Source: Pelomonas sp. Root1217 (GTDB taxonomy: Bacteria; Pseudomonadota; Gammaproteobacteria; Burkholderiales; Burkholderiaceae_C). Taken from it: a stretch of 64,000 nucleotides of DNA. Location: positions 601,536 through 665,535 of the forward strand of contig NZ_LMDC01000028.1 in NCBI RefSeq assembly GCF_001425705.1. Direction: 5' to 3'. Of the stretch, positions 54,037-62,470 are shown piece after piece. The first letter of the stretch is position 1; each line of letters opens with the position of its first letter. Position numbers and translations under genes: made by a program. A model generated the notes under the pieces. It made no database searches and was not told where the DNA came from. It saw only the letters and a list, made by a program, of their open reading frames with translations.

Positions 54037-54741
54037 ATGAACGCACTCAGCCTCACTCCCGCCGAACGCCAGCAGATCGATCAGGGCGCCTGGTTCTCCA
54101 AGCTCTCCGAGACGCTGCGCAACGACATCCTGCAGCGCGCCTTCGTGCGCCGCCTGCCCGACGAGACCATGCTGTCCCACCGCGGCGAGCCCGCCGAGGA
54201 GTGGTCGGCCGTGGCCAAGGGCGCCGTGCGCGTCAGCTCGGTATCCCTGGCCGGCAAGCAGATCTCGCTGACCTATGTCGAGCCGGGCACATGGTTTGGC
54301 GACATCGCCCTCTTCGACGGCCTGCCCCGCACCCACGACGCCTATGCGCACGGCGAGACGACGCTGCTGTGCGTGCGCAAGTCCGACTTCCGCGCGCTGT
54401 TGCAGGCCCACTCCGAGCTCTACGACGCGCTGCTGCGGCTGAACTGCCGTCGGCTGCGGCTGATGTTCGACATGATCGAGGACCTCAACACGCGGCCGCT
54501 GGCCGCCCGCCTGGCCAAGCAGGTGCTGCTGCTGGCGCGCTCGTATGGCGTGCAGGAGGGCGACGAGATCCGCATCGGGTTGCAACTGGCCCAGGAAGAC
54601 CTAGCCCAATTGCTCGGCGCCTCGCGCCAGCGCGTCAATCAGGAACTGAAGGCTTTCGAGCGCGAGGGCGCAGTGCGCGTCGAGCCGACCCGGCTGGTGG
54701 TGCTCAGCCGCGACAAGCTGTTGGCTGCGGCGTCACGCTGA
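54037..54741 (+). CDS. Crp/Fnr-family transcription regulator
   Basis: 234 residues from ATG 54037; an upstream in-frame ATG at 53920 adds non-conserved residues. A cyclic-nucleotide-binding-type jellyroll covers about 25-145 (EEWSAVAKGAVRVSSVSLAGKQISLTYVEPGTWFGDIALFDGLPRTHDAYA), and a winged helix near the end has LAQEDLAQLLGASRQRVNQELKAFEREGAV. The Cys set of Fnr is absent, so it is not an oxygen-sensing Fe-S protein; ligand unknown. A family B repeat follows its stop directly. Confidence 0.9.
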   Translation: MNALSLTPAERQQIDQGAWFSKLSETLRNDILQRAFVRRLPDETMLSHRGEPAEEWSAVAKGAVRVSSVSLAGKQISLTYVEPGTWFGDIALFDGLPRTHDAYAHGETTLLCVRKSDFRALLQAHSELYDALLRLNCRRLRLMFDMIEDLNTRPLAARLAKQVLLLARSYGVQEGDEIRIGLQLAQEDLAQLLGASRQRVNQELKAFEREGAVRVEPTRLVVLSRDKLLAAASR

Positions 54742-54742
54742 G

Positions 54743-54876
54743 GCCCCTCGCCCAGCGTGGCCCGCTGGACGCGGCCAGTCCGGTCGGTCCCCCGCGGGGA
54801 CGGCGATGCTTGCGGCATCGAGCCGCAAGCACATCGCCAGAGCGGGCCGGCTTGGGAGCGGCCCGGCGCTCGGCCC
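54743..54876 (+). repeat. Dispersed 3'-end repeat, family B copy 2
   Basis: Starts two bases after the stop of the Crp/Fnr gene. The core hairpin runs GGCGATG (54802-54808), CTTGCGGC (54809-54816), five-base loop, GCCGCAAG (54822-54829), then CATCGCC (54832-54838). The 3' part matches the other copies (GGGCCGGCTTGGGAGCGGCC). Confidence 0.88.
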
Positions 54877-54937
54877 GCGGGGACGGATGACGCTGCCGAG
54901 ACATGGCATGCCGCGGCGCCGCAGCACAATCGCCCGC

Positions 54938-56011
54938 ATGGAAGCATTCACCGGCACCCGTCCCCTTGCCCAAGCCCTGGACACCACGGCTCTCGAAGCC
55001 TGGCTTGCCGCGCATGTCGAAGGCTTTGTCGGGCCGCTGGCTATCGAGCAGTTCAAGGGCGGCCAGTCCAACCCGACGTACCTGCTGAAAACGCCGGGCG
55101 CGCAATACGTGATGCGCAGCAAGCCCGCCCCCGTAGCCAAGCTGCTGCCGTCGGCGCATGCCATCGAGCGTGAGTTCCAGGTCATGGGCGCTCTTGCCGG
55201 CACCGACGTGCCCGTGCCCGCCATGTTCGCCTTGTGCGAGGACGAGGCCGTCATCGGCCGCGCCTTCTACGTCATGTCCTTCATGCCCGGCCGCGTGCTG
55301 TGGGACCAGAGCCTGCCCGGCATGAGCAATGCCGAGCGCGCCGCCCATTACGACGAGATGAACCGCGTCATCGCGGCCCTGCACCAGGTGGACTTCAAGG
55401 CCGTGGGCCTCGCGGCGTACGGCAAGGCGGGCAACTACTTCGAGCGCCAGATCGGCCGCTGGAGCAAGCAATACCTCGCTTCCGTCACCGAGCCCAACCC
55501 GGCGATGGATTCGCTGCTGGCCTGGCTGCCGGCCCACATCCCGGCTTCGGCCCGCGACGAGAGCGAGGTGGCCATCGTCCATGGTGACTACCGCATGGAC
55601 AACGTCGTCTTCCACCCGACCGAGCCCCGCGTCATCGCGGTGCTGGACTGGGAGCTGTCCACGCTCGGCCATCCGCTGGCTGACTTCAGCTACCACTGCA
55701 TGAGCTGGCACATCAAGACCTCGGGCGCCGCCCGCGGCCTGGGTGGCAAGAACCTCGTCGAGCTGGGCATCCCGAGCGAGCGCGAGTATGTGCAGCGCTA
55801 CTGCGAGCGCACCGGCCGCGCCGACGTCGGCACCGTCATGGCCGACTGGAACTTCTACATGGCCTACAACATGTTCCGCATCGCGGCCATCGTGCAGGGC
55901 ATCGCCAAGCGCGTGGTGGACGGCACCGCCTCCAGCGAGCAGGCGAGGGAAACCGCCAAGGGCGCCAAGCCGCTCGCCGAGCTGGCCTGGAGCTTCGCTC
56001 AGAAAGCGTGA
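54938..56011 (+). CDS. APH/ACAD10-family phosphotransferase
   Basis: 357 residues from ATG 54938. An in-frame ATG at 54806 lies in the repeat and is rejected. The kinase-like fold shows FKGGQSNPTYLL (nucleotide-binding loop), the catalytic loop HGDYRMDN (about residue 213) and LDWELSTLGHPLADF (metal Asp). These are hallmarks of the aminoglycoside phosphotransferase superfamily branch resembling the ACAD10 kinase domain, which acts in acyl-CoA or hydroxy-acid metabolism rather than resistance. Substrate unknown. It is flanked by direct copies of the family B repeat. Confidence 0.88.
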   Translation: MEAFTGTRPLAQALDTTALEAWLAAHVEGFVGPLAIEQFKGGQSNPTYLLKTPGAQYVMRSKPAPVAKLLPSAHAIEREFQVMGALAGTDVPVPAMFALCEDEAVIGRAFYVMSFMPGRVLWDQSLPGMSNAERAAHYDEMNRVIAALHQVDFKAVGLAAYGKAGNYFERQIGRWSKQYLASVTEPNPAMDSLLAWLPAHIPASARDESEVAIVHGDYRMDNVVFHPTEPRVIAVLDWELSTLGHPLADFSYHCMSWHIKTSGAARGLGGKNLVELGIPSEREYVQRYCERTGRADVGTVMADWNFYMAYNMFRIAAIVQGIAKRVVDGTASSEQARETAKGAKPLAELAWSFAQKA

Positions 56012-56146
56012 GCCCCTCGCCCAGTTTCGCAGCGCTGAACGCGCGCGAACCTGGTCGGTCCCCCTGGGGGACGGCGATGCTCGCCGGATTGACCGGCAAG
56101 CACATCGCCATGGCGGGCCGGCTCGGGAGCGGCCCAGCGCTCGACC
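56012..56146 (+). repeat. Dispersed 3'-end repeat, family B copy 3
   Basis: Begins with GCCCCTCGCCCAG immediately after the phosphotransferase stop. The inner stem is CTCGCCGG/CCGGCAAG instead of CTTGCGGC/GCCGCAAG in copy 2, so both arms changed together, while the outer GGCGATG/CATCGCC stem is kept. Confidence 0.88.
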
Positions 56147-56161
56147 CGCAACTCGTGCGCC

Positions 56162-56899
56162 TCAGGTCACATCCCCCGGACGCGTCGAAGGCGTCCAGGC
56201 GATGGACGTCGTCGTCGGCCAGGCCCCGCTGTCCGACAGCCGCCCGTTCACGCGCTGTGCCTCACGCGCTGCGACTTCCAGCAGCTTCACCAGGGCCTGC
56301 ACCTTGGGCAGGTCGGCCTCGCTCATCTCGGTGCGCAGGTAGAGGTTGCCGCGCATCGCCATCAGCACGAAGGGATGGCCTTCAGGCAGCAGGTCCTGGC
56401 TGGCCTGAACCAGGGCTTCGCTGAGTTCGCCCTCGATCCACGCGCCGGTCAGATCCTTGGTCACGCCGACGATCCCATAGCGTTGGCGCAGCATCTGCGA
56501 GGCGGCGTTGTTGAACTTGGGGAACATCACCAGCCAGCGCATCTCTTCCGGTGTGTCGGTGTCGACGCGAGTCTTGAGCGTGTCGGTGTAGGCCTCGAAG
56601 ACGGCCCGCTCCAGGTTCTCCATCAGCGCCCGGCACAGCACCATCATCTGCAGGTCATGGTGCAGGCCCATCTCACAGCGCATGCGCAGCTCAAAGCCGG
56701 GCAGATAGCTGCGCTGTGATACCCCCCATTCGATGCGCAGTGGCCCCGGCGCGGCTTTGGGTTGCTCGACCTGGAAGCCCAGGCCGTCCCGCGTCTGCGT
56801 GAACTCGGCCCCGCGCGCCTCGGCCCAGTCCTCGATCGGACGCCAGCGCGCTGCGTTGGCGCGCGTCACGAGCCAGTGCTTGACTTGCTTTACCACCAT
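56162..56899 (-). CDS. Conserved hypothetical protein
   Basis: 245 residues from ATG 56899 (MVVKQVKHWLVTRANAARW); a longer frame to 57013 overlaps the divergent transferase gene. I do not recognise a named domain. There is no signal peptide or membrane segment; composition is that of a soluble cytoplasmic protein, with segments such as LRIEWGVSQRSYLPGFELRMRCEMG and VDTDTPEEMRWLVMFPKFNNAA. It is divergent from the glutathione transferase gene with a 61-base shared promoter region. Codon use is like its neighbours, so it is likely a real gene of this lineage. Confidence 0.75.
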   Translation of the reverse strand: MVVKQVKHWLVTRANAARWRPIEDWAEARGAEFTQTRDGLGFQVEQPKAAPGPLRIEWGVSQRSYLPGFELRMRCEMGLHHDLQMMVLCRALMENLERAVFEAYTDTLKTRVDTDTPEEMRWLVMFPKFNNAASQMLRQRYGIVGVTKDLTGAWIEGELSEALVQASQDLLPEGHPFVLMAMRGNLYLRTEMSEADLPKVQALVKLLEVAAREAQRVNGRLSDSGAWPTTTSIAWTPSTRPGDVT

Positions 56900-56960
56900 G
56901 AGTCGTGAGGAAGTCTGAAAATGGGGCCTGCTTGCTAGGCGCACCGCATGGAGGCGACGA

Positions 56961-57653
56961 ATGATTGAAGTGTATTCATGGCCCACGCCCAACGGCCACA
57001 AGGTGCACATCATGCTAGAGGAGTGCCGCCTCGCCTACCGGGTGCATCCCGTGGACATCGGTGCCGGTGAGCAGTTCGCACCCAGCTTCCTCGCCATCAG
57101 CCCCAACAACAAGATCCCCGCGATCACCGACGCCGACGGCCCTGACGGCCAGCCCATCTCGCTGTTCGAGAGCGGCGCCATCCTGCTGTACCTGGCTGGC
57201 AAGACGGGCAAGCTCCTGCCGGCCGACGTGCGTGGCAAATACGAGGTGCTGCAGTGGCTGATGTTCCAGATGGGCGGCGTTGGCCCCATGCTGGGCCAGG
57301 CGCATCACTTCCGCATCTACGCGCCCGAAAAGATCGACTACGCCATCGACCGCTACACCCATGAGGCCCAGCGCCTGTACAGCGTCATCAACAAGCGCCT
57401 GGCCCATGCCACCTATCTTGGCGGGCCGGACTACAGCATCGCCGACATCGCCGTCTTCCCATGGCTGCGCTCCTGGAAGAACCAGGGCGTGGAGATGGGC
57501 GACTACCCGCATCTGAAGGGCTGGTTCGACGAGATCGCCAAGCGCCCCGCCGTGCAGCGTGGCGTGGAGGTGCTGGCCGGTGCGCGCAAGCCGCTGACCG
57601 ACGAGAAGGCGCGCGAGGCGCTGTTCGGCAAGCGGCAGCTGGAGCAGCGCTGA
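56961..57653 (+). CDS. Glutathione S-transferase, YfcG/YghU-like
   Basis: 230 residues with AGGCGACG just before the ATG. The thioredoxin-like N-terminal domain starts MIEVYSWPTPNGHKVHIMLEE and includes NNKIPAITD and the GSH-contact ESGAILLYLA. The alpha-helical C-terminal domain includes YSIADIAVFPWLRSWKNQGVE. The Thr-Pro-Asn near the start is typical of the nu-class YfcG/YghU proteins, which bind two glutathiones and act as disulfide-bond reductases or peroxidases. Confidence 0.9.
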   Translation: MIEVYSWPTPNGHKVHIMLEECRLAYRVHPVDIGAGEQFAPSFLAISPNNKIPAITDADGPDGQPISLFESGAILLYLAGKTGKLLPADVRGKYEVLQWLMFQMGGVGPMLGQAHHFRIYAPEKIDYAIDRYTHEAQRLYSVINKRLAHATYLGGPDYSIADIAVFPWLRSWKNQGVEMGDYPHLKGWFDEIAKRPAVQRGVEVLAGARKPLTDEKAREALFGKRQLEQR

Positions 57654-57662
57654 AGCCCGGCG

Positions 57663-58439
57663 TCAGACGGGCACCAGGCGCAGCTCGCGATGTGCGGGCG
57701 GCAGCCCTTGCGTGGCAAGGATCAAGGGCTCGCCAGCGGTGAAGGCCGGCGGCGCATAGGCCGCAGATCCACCGACATCCGCCAGCGCATGGGCCGCGGG
57801 CTGCTGAGCAAATGCCAGCACGTCGGGCGCCCCGAGGCCCAGGGAAACCTCAGCCATGGTCGGCTCGGCAAACACCTGCAATTCGACCGGCGGCCGGGGC
57901 AGGTGCATGCCGAACCGCCCCTCCGCGTCACTCGCGCCCTCGTGCACGCGGCCGTCGCCATCGATCAACCTGACGCGCGCCCAGGCGGCGGGCGCACCGT
58001 CAGCCTGCCAGGCAAGGACGCCATAGACGCTGGCCATGTCCGGCGGTGGACGCCGGGTCGGCGCGCCATGGAGGTTGACCCGCACCACGCGCGTGGCACC
58101 CAGGGCCGTGGTGCTCACGATCTGGCCCATCGGCCGGCCGGGCAGCGGCCAAGGCAGGCTCAGCGGCTGGAAGCGCTGCAAGTCGTCGCGCACGAGCACA
58201 TCGGCATAGGCCGGCACTTGCGGCTGGCGCCAATGCTCGGCCAGATCCGGCCAGAGGTGCAGGCCGGAAGCTGTGGCGACCGATCGCCCCAGCAGCTTGC
58301 CGCCGTGGCGCAACACCAGGCAGCAGCGCAGGCCGGTCGTGATGTGGTCGCCGCTGGCCGCATCAAAAAATGCCAGCACGTCGCCCACCGGCAGCAGAAG
58401 TTCATCCGGTGGCGGCCTGAGCAGCGTCGTCGCGACCAT
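57663..58439 (-). CDS. Hypothetical protein with a carboxypeptidase-regulatory-like domain
   Basis: 258 residues, no signal peptide. The central part (about 135-180: MASVYGVLAWQADGAPAAWARVRLIDGDGRVHEGASDAEGRFGMHLP) resembles the carboxypeptidase regulatory-like beta-sandwich. The flanks are not recognised. It is the last gene downstream of soxA in the same direction after 60 bases, so it may be co-transcribed with the sox block, but nothing in the sequence ties it to sulfur oxidation. Similar short domains also occur in phage-tail-like proteins. Confidence 0.6.
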   Translation of the reverse strand: MVATTLLRPPPDELLLPVGDVLAFFDAASGDHITTGLRCCLVLRHGGKLLGRSVATASGLHLWPDLAEHWRQPQVPAYADVLVRDDLQRFQPLSLPWPLPGRPMGQIVSTTALGATRVVRVNLHGAPTRRPPPDMASVYGVLAWQADGAPAAWARVRLIDGDGRVHEGASDAEGRFGMHLPRPPVELQVFAEPTMAEVSLGLGAPDVLAFAQQPAAHALADVGGSAAYAPPAFTAGEPLILATQGLPPAHRELRLVPV

Positions 58440-58499
58440 CGGCCCATACTAGGAAGGGACCGGCGCCGCGGTCACCCTGATTGTTAGGGGGCCGCCAGT

Positions 58500-59225
58500 T
58501 CAGGGCCGCACGCCAGGCGGCTGCATCGCCATGCCGGCCGAGCGGCGCGCGAGATAGACCTCCAGCGCCAGCAGCTCGGCGCTGTCCCAGTCCCACACCA
58601 TCGCGCGCACGCCGCTCAGGCAGCCGCGCAGGCGGCGCTGCAGGCTGCCCAGGGACTGCCACTCCAGGCGGTAGACCGGGTAGTCGTCGACATGGGCCTG
58701 CGGGATCAGGCTGCCGCCCAGGCGCAGGCCCGCGCGCTCGTCATGGCACTGGGCGCAGGACAGGTTCAAGGCGCCGATGCGGGTCGTGTAGATCTGCTGG
58801 CCGCGCCTGGCCGCGGCATCAAGGTCCGGGCCGCGCGGCGGCGCCAGCGACATGCCGCGCGACTGCTGCGCGACGAGAGCCGTGAGCGCCAGCAAGGACT
58901 CGGCCTCGGGAGCCCAGGGCGCTTGCTGCTGATGGCGCACGCGGCAGCGCTGGATGCGACCGGGCAGGTCGACGAGACCCTGGTCAAAGGCGGGATAGCG
59001 GGTCGCCGCGCCGCGCAGCCTGCCGGGCTCGCCGTGGCAGCTTGCGCAGGACTTGCTGCCCTGGCTCCAGAGCTCAGCACCCAAGGCCAGTGCCAGTTGG
59101 GCGGGATGCTGGGCGCCGTCGGCCTGCAGCGTGCGCAGGGCCGGGCTCATGGTGTCGCGGCCGGAGCGACGCTCGTCGGCGTTGGCTGCGAGCGCGACGC
59201 ATAGCAGCAGCCAGGCCGTTTTCAT
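58500..59225 (-). CDS. soxA: Diheme cytochrome SoxA
   Basis: 241 residues from ATG 59225 with a signal peptide (KTAWLLLCVALAANA); the open frame back to 59567 is the shadow of soxZ. There are two c-type heme sites, CASCH (60-64) and CAQCH (157-161), and Cys202 in RGCLSGVRA, the position of the active-site Cys persulfide in SoxA. SoxXA couples thiosulfate oxidatively to the SoxY Cys in the periplasm. Overlaps soxZ by four bases. This is the diheme form of SoxA. Confidence 0.92.
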   Translation of the reverse strand: MKTAWLLLCVALAANADERRSGRDTMSPALRTLQADGAQHPAQLALALGAELWSQGSKSCASCHGEPGRLRGAATRYPAFDQGLVDLPGRIQRCRVRHQQQAPWAPEAESLLALTALVAQQSRGMSLAPPRGPDLDAAARRGQQIYTTRIGALNLSCAQCHDERAGLRLGGSLIPQAHVDDYPVYRLEWQSLGSLQRRLRGCLSGVRAMVWDWDSAELLALEVYLARRSAGMAMQPPGVRP

Positions 59226-59545
59226 GCGAGGTTCAATGGGCGCGTTTCGCGATGCTCGAAGCCGTTGTCGCCGCGCCAGAGAAAGCTCAGCTCGCCGGAC
59301 TTGTCGGCACGCAGCCAGAAGGCCAGGTAGGGATTGGCCGAGATGGCCGCGAACAGGTCGGCGGCGAAGACCAACTCGCCGTCCAGCCGGCATTCGAAGC
59401 GGCGTACCAGGTCGCGAGCCAGGCGGTCGCCTTCGTCGCTGCTGCGGTAACCCGTCTCCATGCTGTGGGCGACCGTGGCACGAACCTCGAAGGCTTCGCC
59501 CGCCCGGATGGCTGCAGGCAGCGTGATGACGGCTCGCGTGACCAT
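59222..59545 (-). CDS. soxZ: Sulfur carrier subunit SoxZ
   Basis: 107 residues, typical SoxZ length, no signal peptide: it is co-exported by Tat with SoxY. Motifs include AGEAFEVRATVAHSMETGYR and LRADKSGELSFLWRGDNG, both conserved in SoxZ. It forms the SoxYZ carrier heterodimer. Its ATG overlaps the soxY stop (TGATG), and its stop overlaps soxA. Confidence 0.93.
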   Translation of the reverse strand: MVTRAVITLPAAIRAGEAFEVRATVAHSMETGYRSSDEGDRLARDLVRRFECRLDGELVFAADLFAAISANPYLAFWLRADKSGELSFLWRGDNGFEHRETRPLNLA

Positions 59546-59955
59546 CAGGGTTCCACGCAGGCCGCAAGCGTCACGATGACGTCCACGCCCGACTGCCAGC
59601 AGCGCCCGTCGGCCGCCTTGGCCACGGCGACGATGCGCTGGCTGCGTGCCAGCCGCATGCGGGCGCTGAACTCGGGCTTGCCGCTGTTGGCACCGAAGGC
59701 CGCATGCACGACCTCGGGCTCCGGGTTCAGCGGCGTGAACAACGCCAACCCCACGACGGCTTCGCTGGCCGCCACGCGCACCGGCACGGCGTTGCCGTTC
59801 TCGACCAACTCGGCGATCTCGAGCTTCAGCGATCCGGGCTCGGGATCGCGCCCCGCCCAGGCGCGGATGGCGGCGCGCATGGCTTCGTCGGAGGCGCGCG
59901 CCTCGGGCAGCAGCGCGAGCACTGCGGCAGCCAGCGTGAACTCGCGTCGCTTCAT
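59545..59955 (-). CDS. soxY: Sulfur carrier subunit SoxY with non-canonical C-terminus
   Basis: 136 residues. The start KRREFTLAAAVLALLPEARA is a twin-arginine-type signal. The SoxY domain follows (LKLEIAELVENGNAVPVRV, ARMRLARSQRIVAVAKAADGRCW, VDVIVTLAAC). SoxY normally ends GGCGG, a flexible arm whose Cys carries the sulfur intermediate. Here the protein ends LAACVEP, keeping the Cys but losing the glycines. It is overlapped on both sides by soxX and soxZ. Another Cys lies in DGRCW. Confidence 0.88.
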   Translation of the reverse strand: MKRREFTLAAAVLALLPEARASDEAMRAAIRAWAGRDPEPGSLKLEIAELVENGNAVPVRVAASEAVVGLALFTPLNPEPEVVHAAFGANSGKPEFSARMRLARSQRIVAVAKAADGRCWQSGVDVIVTLAACVEP

Positions 59956-60323
59956 TTCGCCAGCGTGCCGAGGTAGGCCACGATGTCGTCGAGCTGCTGC
60001 TCGGTCAGCGCCGCCCTGCCCGCCCAGGCTGGTGCAACGTCGCGCAGGCCCTCGGTCGAACGGAACGGCGGCATGACGGTGGCCGGGTGGAAGCGGCGCA
60101 TGTCGGCAATGCGATCGCGCAGGCCCTTGGCACTGAGCCGCGCCGCGATGGCATCCAGCGGCGGCGCGAGATTGCCCTGGTTCGCGTCACCCGCCACGTT
60201 CAGCGCGTGGCACAGCAGGCACAGGCTCTGCGTGCGGTCGGCCACCAGCGCGCGGCCGCGTTGCGCATCACCCGGCTCGGCATGTGCCGCAGCCACCAGC
60301 AGCAGGGCGAGCCAGGCGCGCAT
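59952..60323 (-). CDS. soxX: Monoheme cytochrome SoxX
   Basis: 123 residues from ATG 60323, which overlaps the upstream stop as ATGA. Short signal peptide (RAWLALLLVAAAHA), heme motif CLLCH (35-39), then NLAPPLDAIAARLSAKGLRDRIADMRRFHPATVMPPF, where the Met is the expected axial ligand. The segment TEGLRDVAPAWAGRAALTEQQLDDIVAYLGTL is characteristic of SoxX. It is the electron-accepting partner of SoxA. Its coupling to a molybdenum enzyme gene is unusual. Confidence 0.9.
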   Translation of the reverse strand: MRAWLALLLVAAAHAEPGDAQRGRALVADRTQSLCLLCHALNVAGDANQGNLAPPLDAIAARLSAKGLRDRIADMRRFHPATVMPPFRSTEGLRDVAPAWAGRAALTEQQLDDIVAYLGTLAK

Positions 60324-62470
60324 CAGGCCAGCTGGTTCTTCAACGGCAGGTCGCGGATGCGCATGCCCGTCGCCGCGAAGATCGCATTGAGCACGGCCGG
60401 CGCGGCCACCGCAATCGTCGGCTCGCCGACGCCGCCCCAGAAGCCGCCCGAGGGCATGACGATGGTCTCGACGGCCGGCATGTGCGCCATCTTCAACACA
60501 GGATAGGTGTCGAAGTTCTGCTGTTCGACGCGGCCGTCCTTGATGGTGATCTCGCCGAACAGAGCCGCCGACAGGCCATAGACGAAGCTGCCCTCGACCT
60601 GGGCCGCGATCTGCTGCGGGTTGACGGCATGGCCGGGGTCGGTGGCGGCGACGATGCGGTGGATCTTCAGCTCGCCGCGCTTGGAGACCGACACCTCGGC
60701 GCAGGCCGCCACATAGCTGCCAAAGCCCATGATCTGCGCCAGGCCCAGATATCTTCCCTTCGCTCGTGGCTTGCCCCAGCCGGCCTTGGCCGCCACGGCG
60801 TTCAGCACGGCCAGATGCTTGGGCGAGTTGGCCAGCAGCTCGCGGCGCAGCTCCAGCGGGTCGCGCTTGGCGGCATGGGCCACCTCGTCGATGAAGCACT
60901 CCAGATAGATCGCGTTCTGGTTCAGGTTCACGCCGCGCCAGAAGCCCGGCGGCACGGTCGGGTTGCGCATCGCATGGTCGATGAGCAGGTTCGGCACCGC
61001 ATAGCCGAGCGCGCCTTCCGCGCCGCCCGCGCTCAGCCCCTGGAAGACGACCGGGTCCTTCCCGTCCTTGATGTTCTGCGGAAAGATGCCGGCGATGATG
61101 CTCTGCCCCGAGATGCGCATGTGCAGGGCCGTCAGCCTGCCCGCCGCGTCCAGGCCGGCCGTCAGCTTGCACTGCGTGACCGGGTGGTAGCGGCCATGCA
61201 TCATGTCCTCCTCGCGGCTCCAGATCAGCTTGACCGGCGTGCCAGGGAGCGCCTTGGCGATGGCCACGGTCTGGCGCACCCAGTCGTGCACGGCGCCGCG
61301 CCGGCCGAAGCCGCCACCCAGGTGCAGCTTGTAGACCTCGCAGGCCGAGGGCGGCAGGCCCGACGATTCAGCGGCAGCGGCCAGCGCGGCCTCGCCATTC
61401 TGTGTCGGGGTCCAGACCTCGCAACGCTCCGGCGTCCACTTGGCCGTGGCGTTCATGACCTCCATCGTCGCGTGGTTCTGGTGCGGGTAGCTGTAGACGG
61501 CCTCGACCGTGCGGGCCGCGGTCGCCAATGCAGCCTTCGCATCACCCAGACTGCTGCCGACGGCAGCCTCGGCGGCGTCCAGTGCGGCCTTCAGCGTGGC
61601 GGCCGTGTCGGCGCTGTTCTGCGAGCCATTGACGCCCTCGTCCCAGACGATGGGCAAGGCGTCCAGCGCCGTCTTGGCCCGCCACCAGGTGTCGGCCACG
61701 ACGGCCACCGCCGAGTCACCCACCTTGACGACCTTCTTCACGCCGGGCCGCCCCTCGATGGCCGCCGCGTCGAAGCTCTTGAGCTTGCCGCCGAACACCG
61801 GGCAGTCCTTGATGGCCGCGTTCAGCATGCCGGGCAGCTGCAAATCCATGCCGTAGACCTGCGAGCCGTCGAGCTTGGGGCGGGTGTCCAGCCGCTTCAT
61901 CGGCCGCCCGGCCAGCGTCCAGTCCTTGGCCGGCTTGAGCTGGATGTCGGCCGGCGCGGCCAGCTTGGCGGCTTCGGCTGCGAGCGAGCCATAGCTCAGT
62001 TTCTTGCCGGCGTGGGTCACCCAGCCCGAGGCCGTCGCGCATTCGACGACCGCCACCTTCCACTGGTTGGCCGCCGCCTGGATCAGCAGCGCCCGTGCCA
62101 GCGCCCCGCCCTTGCGCACGTACTCGTGCGACTCGCGAACGCCGCGGCTGCCGCCGGTGCTCATGCTGCCCCAGGCGCGGTTGCGCGCCAGGTTCTGGCC
62201 GGGGGTCGGGTACTCGGTCTTCACCTTGGCCCAATCGCACTCCAACTCCTCGGCGACGAGCTGGGCCAGGCCGGTCAATGTGCCCTGCCCCATCTCCGAG
62301 CGCGCGATGCGGATGACGACGCTCTCGTCCGGCAGGATCTGCACCCAGGCGTTCAGCTCGGGCGTGGTTTCAGACTCGGCAAGGCCTGGCACATGGAAGC
62401 CCACCATCAGCCCGCCGGCGGCGGCGCTCGTGGTGTGCAGGAAAGACCTGCGAGAAAGCACGGCACTCAC
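60323..62470 (-). CDS. Xanthine dehydrogenase-family molybdopterin-binding subunit, Tat-exported (IorB-like)
   Basis: 715 residues. The twin-arginine signal [15 protein letters not shown] is near residue 7, so the enzyme acts in the periplasm. The domain order is that of isoquinoline 1-oxidoreductase/aldehyde dehydrogenase large subunits: [19 protein letters not shown], then [18 protein letters not shown] (molybdopterin region), and near the C-terminus [21 protein letters not shown] with the catalytic Glu in GVGEP. Substrate is not predictable; an N-heterocycle or aldehyde is usual. It overlaps the small subunit (ATGA) and soxX (ATGA). Confidence 0.9.
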   Translation of the reverse strand: MSAVLSRRSFLHTTSAAAGGLMVGFHVPGLAESETTPELNAWVQILPDESVVIRIARSEMGQGTLTGLAQLVAEELECDWAKVKTEYPTPGQNLARNRAWGSMSTGGSRGVRESHEYVRKGGALARALLIQAAANQWKVAVVECATASGWVTHAGKKLSYGSLAAEAAKLAAPADIQLKPAKDWTLAGRPMKRLDTRPKLDGSQVYGMDLQLPGMLNAAIKDCPVFGGKLKSFDAAAIEGRPGVKKVVKVGDSAVAVVADTWWRAKTALDALPIVWDEGVNGSQNSADTAATLKAALDAAEAAVGSSLGDAKAALATAARTVEAVYSYPHQNHATMEVMNATAKWTPERCEVWTPTQNGEAALAAAAESSGLPPSACEVYKLHLGGGFGRRGAVHDWVRQTVAIAKALPGTPVKLIWSREEDMMHGRYHPVTQCKLTAGLDAAGRLTALHMRISGQSIIAGIFPQNIKDGKDPVVFQGLSAGGAEGALGYAVPNLLIDHAMRNPTVPPGFWRGVNLNQNAIYLECFIDEVAHAAKRDPLELRRELLANSPKHLAVLNAVAAKAGWGKPRAKGRYLGLAQIMGFGSYVAACAEVSVSKRGELKIHRIVAATDPGHAVNPQQIAAQVEGSFVYGLSAALFGEITIKDGRVEQQNFDTYPVLKMAHMPAVETIVMPSGGFWGGVGEPTIAVAAPAVLNAIFAATGMRIRDLPLKNQLA

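Noticed and set aside
54806..54937. N-terminal extension of the phosphotransferase starting MLAASSRKHIARAGR
   Set aside because: These codons lie within the family B repeat and similar codons appear in the other repeat copies; the conserved protein begins at 54938.
54938..56011. Possible aminoglycoside resistance gene
   Set aside because: The fold is shared, but the sequence resembles the ACAD10-type housekeeping branch and no resistance or mobile element context is present.
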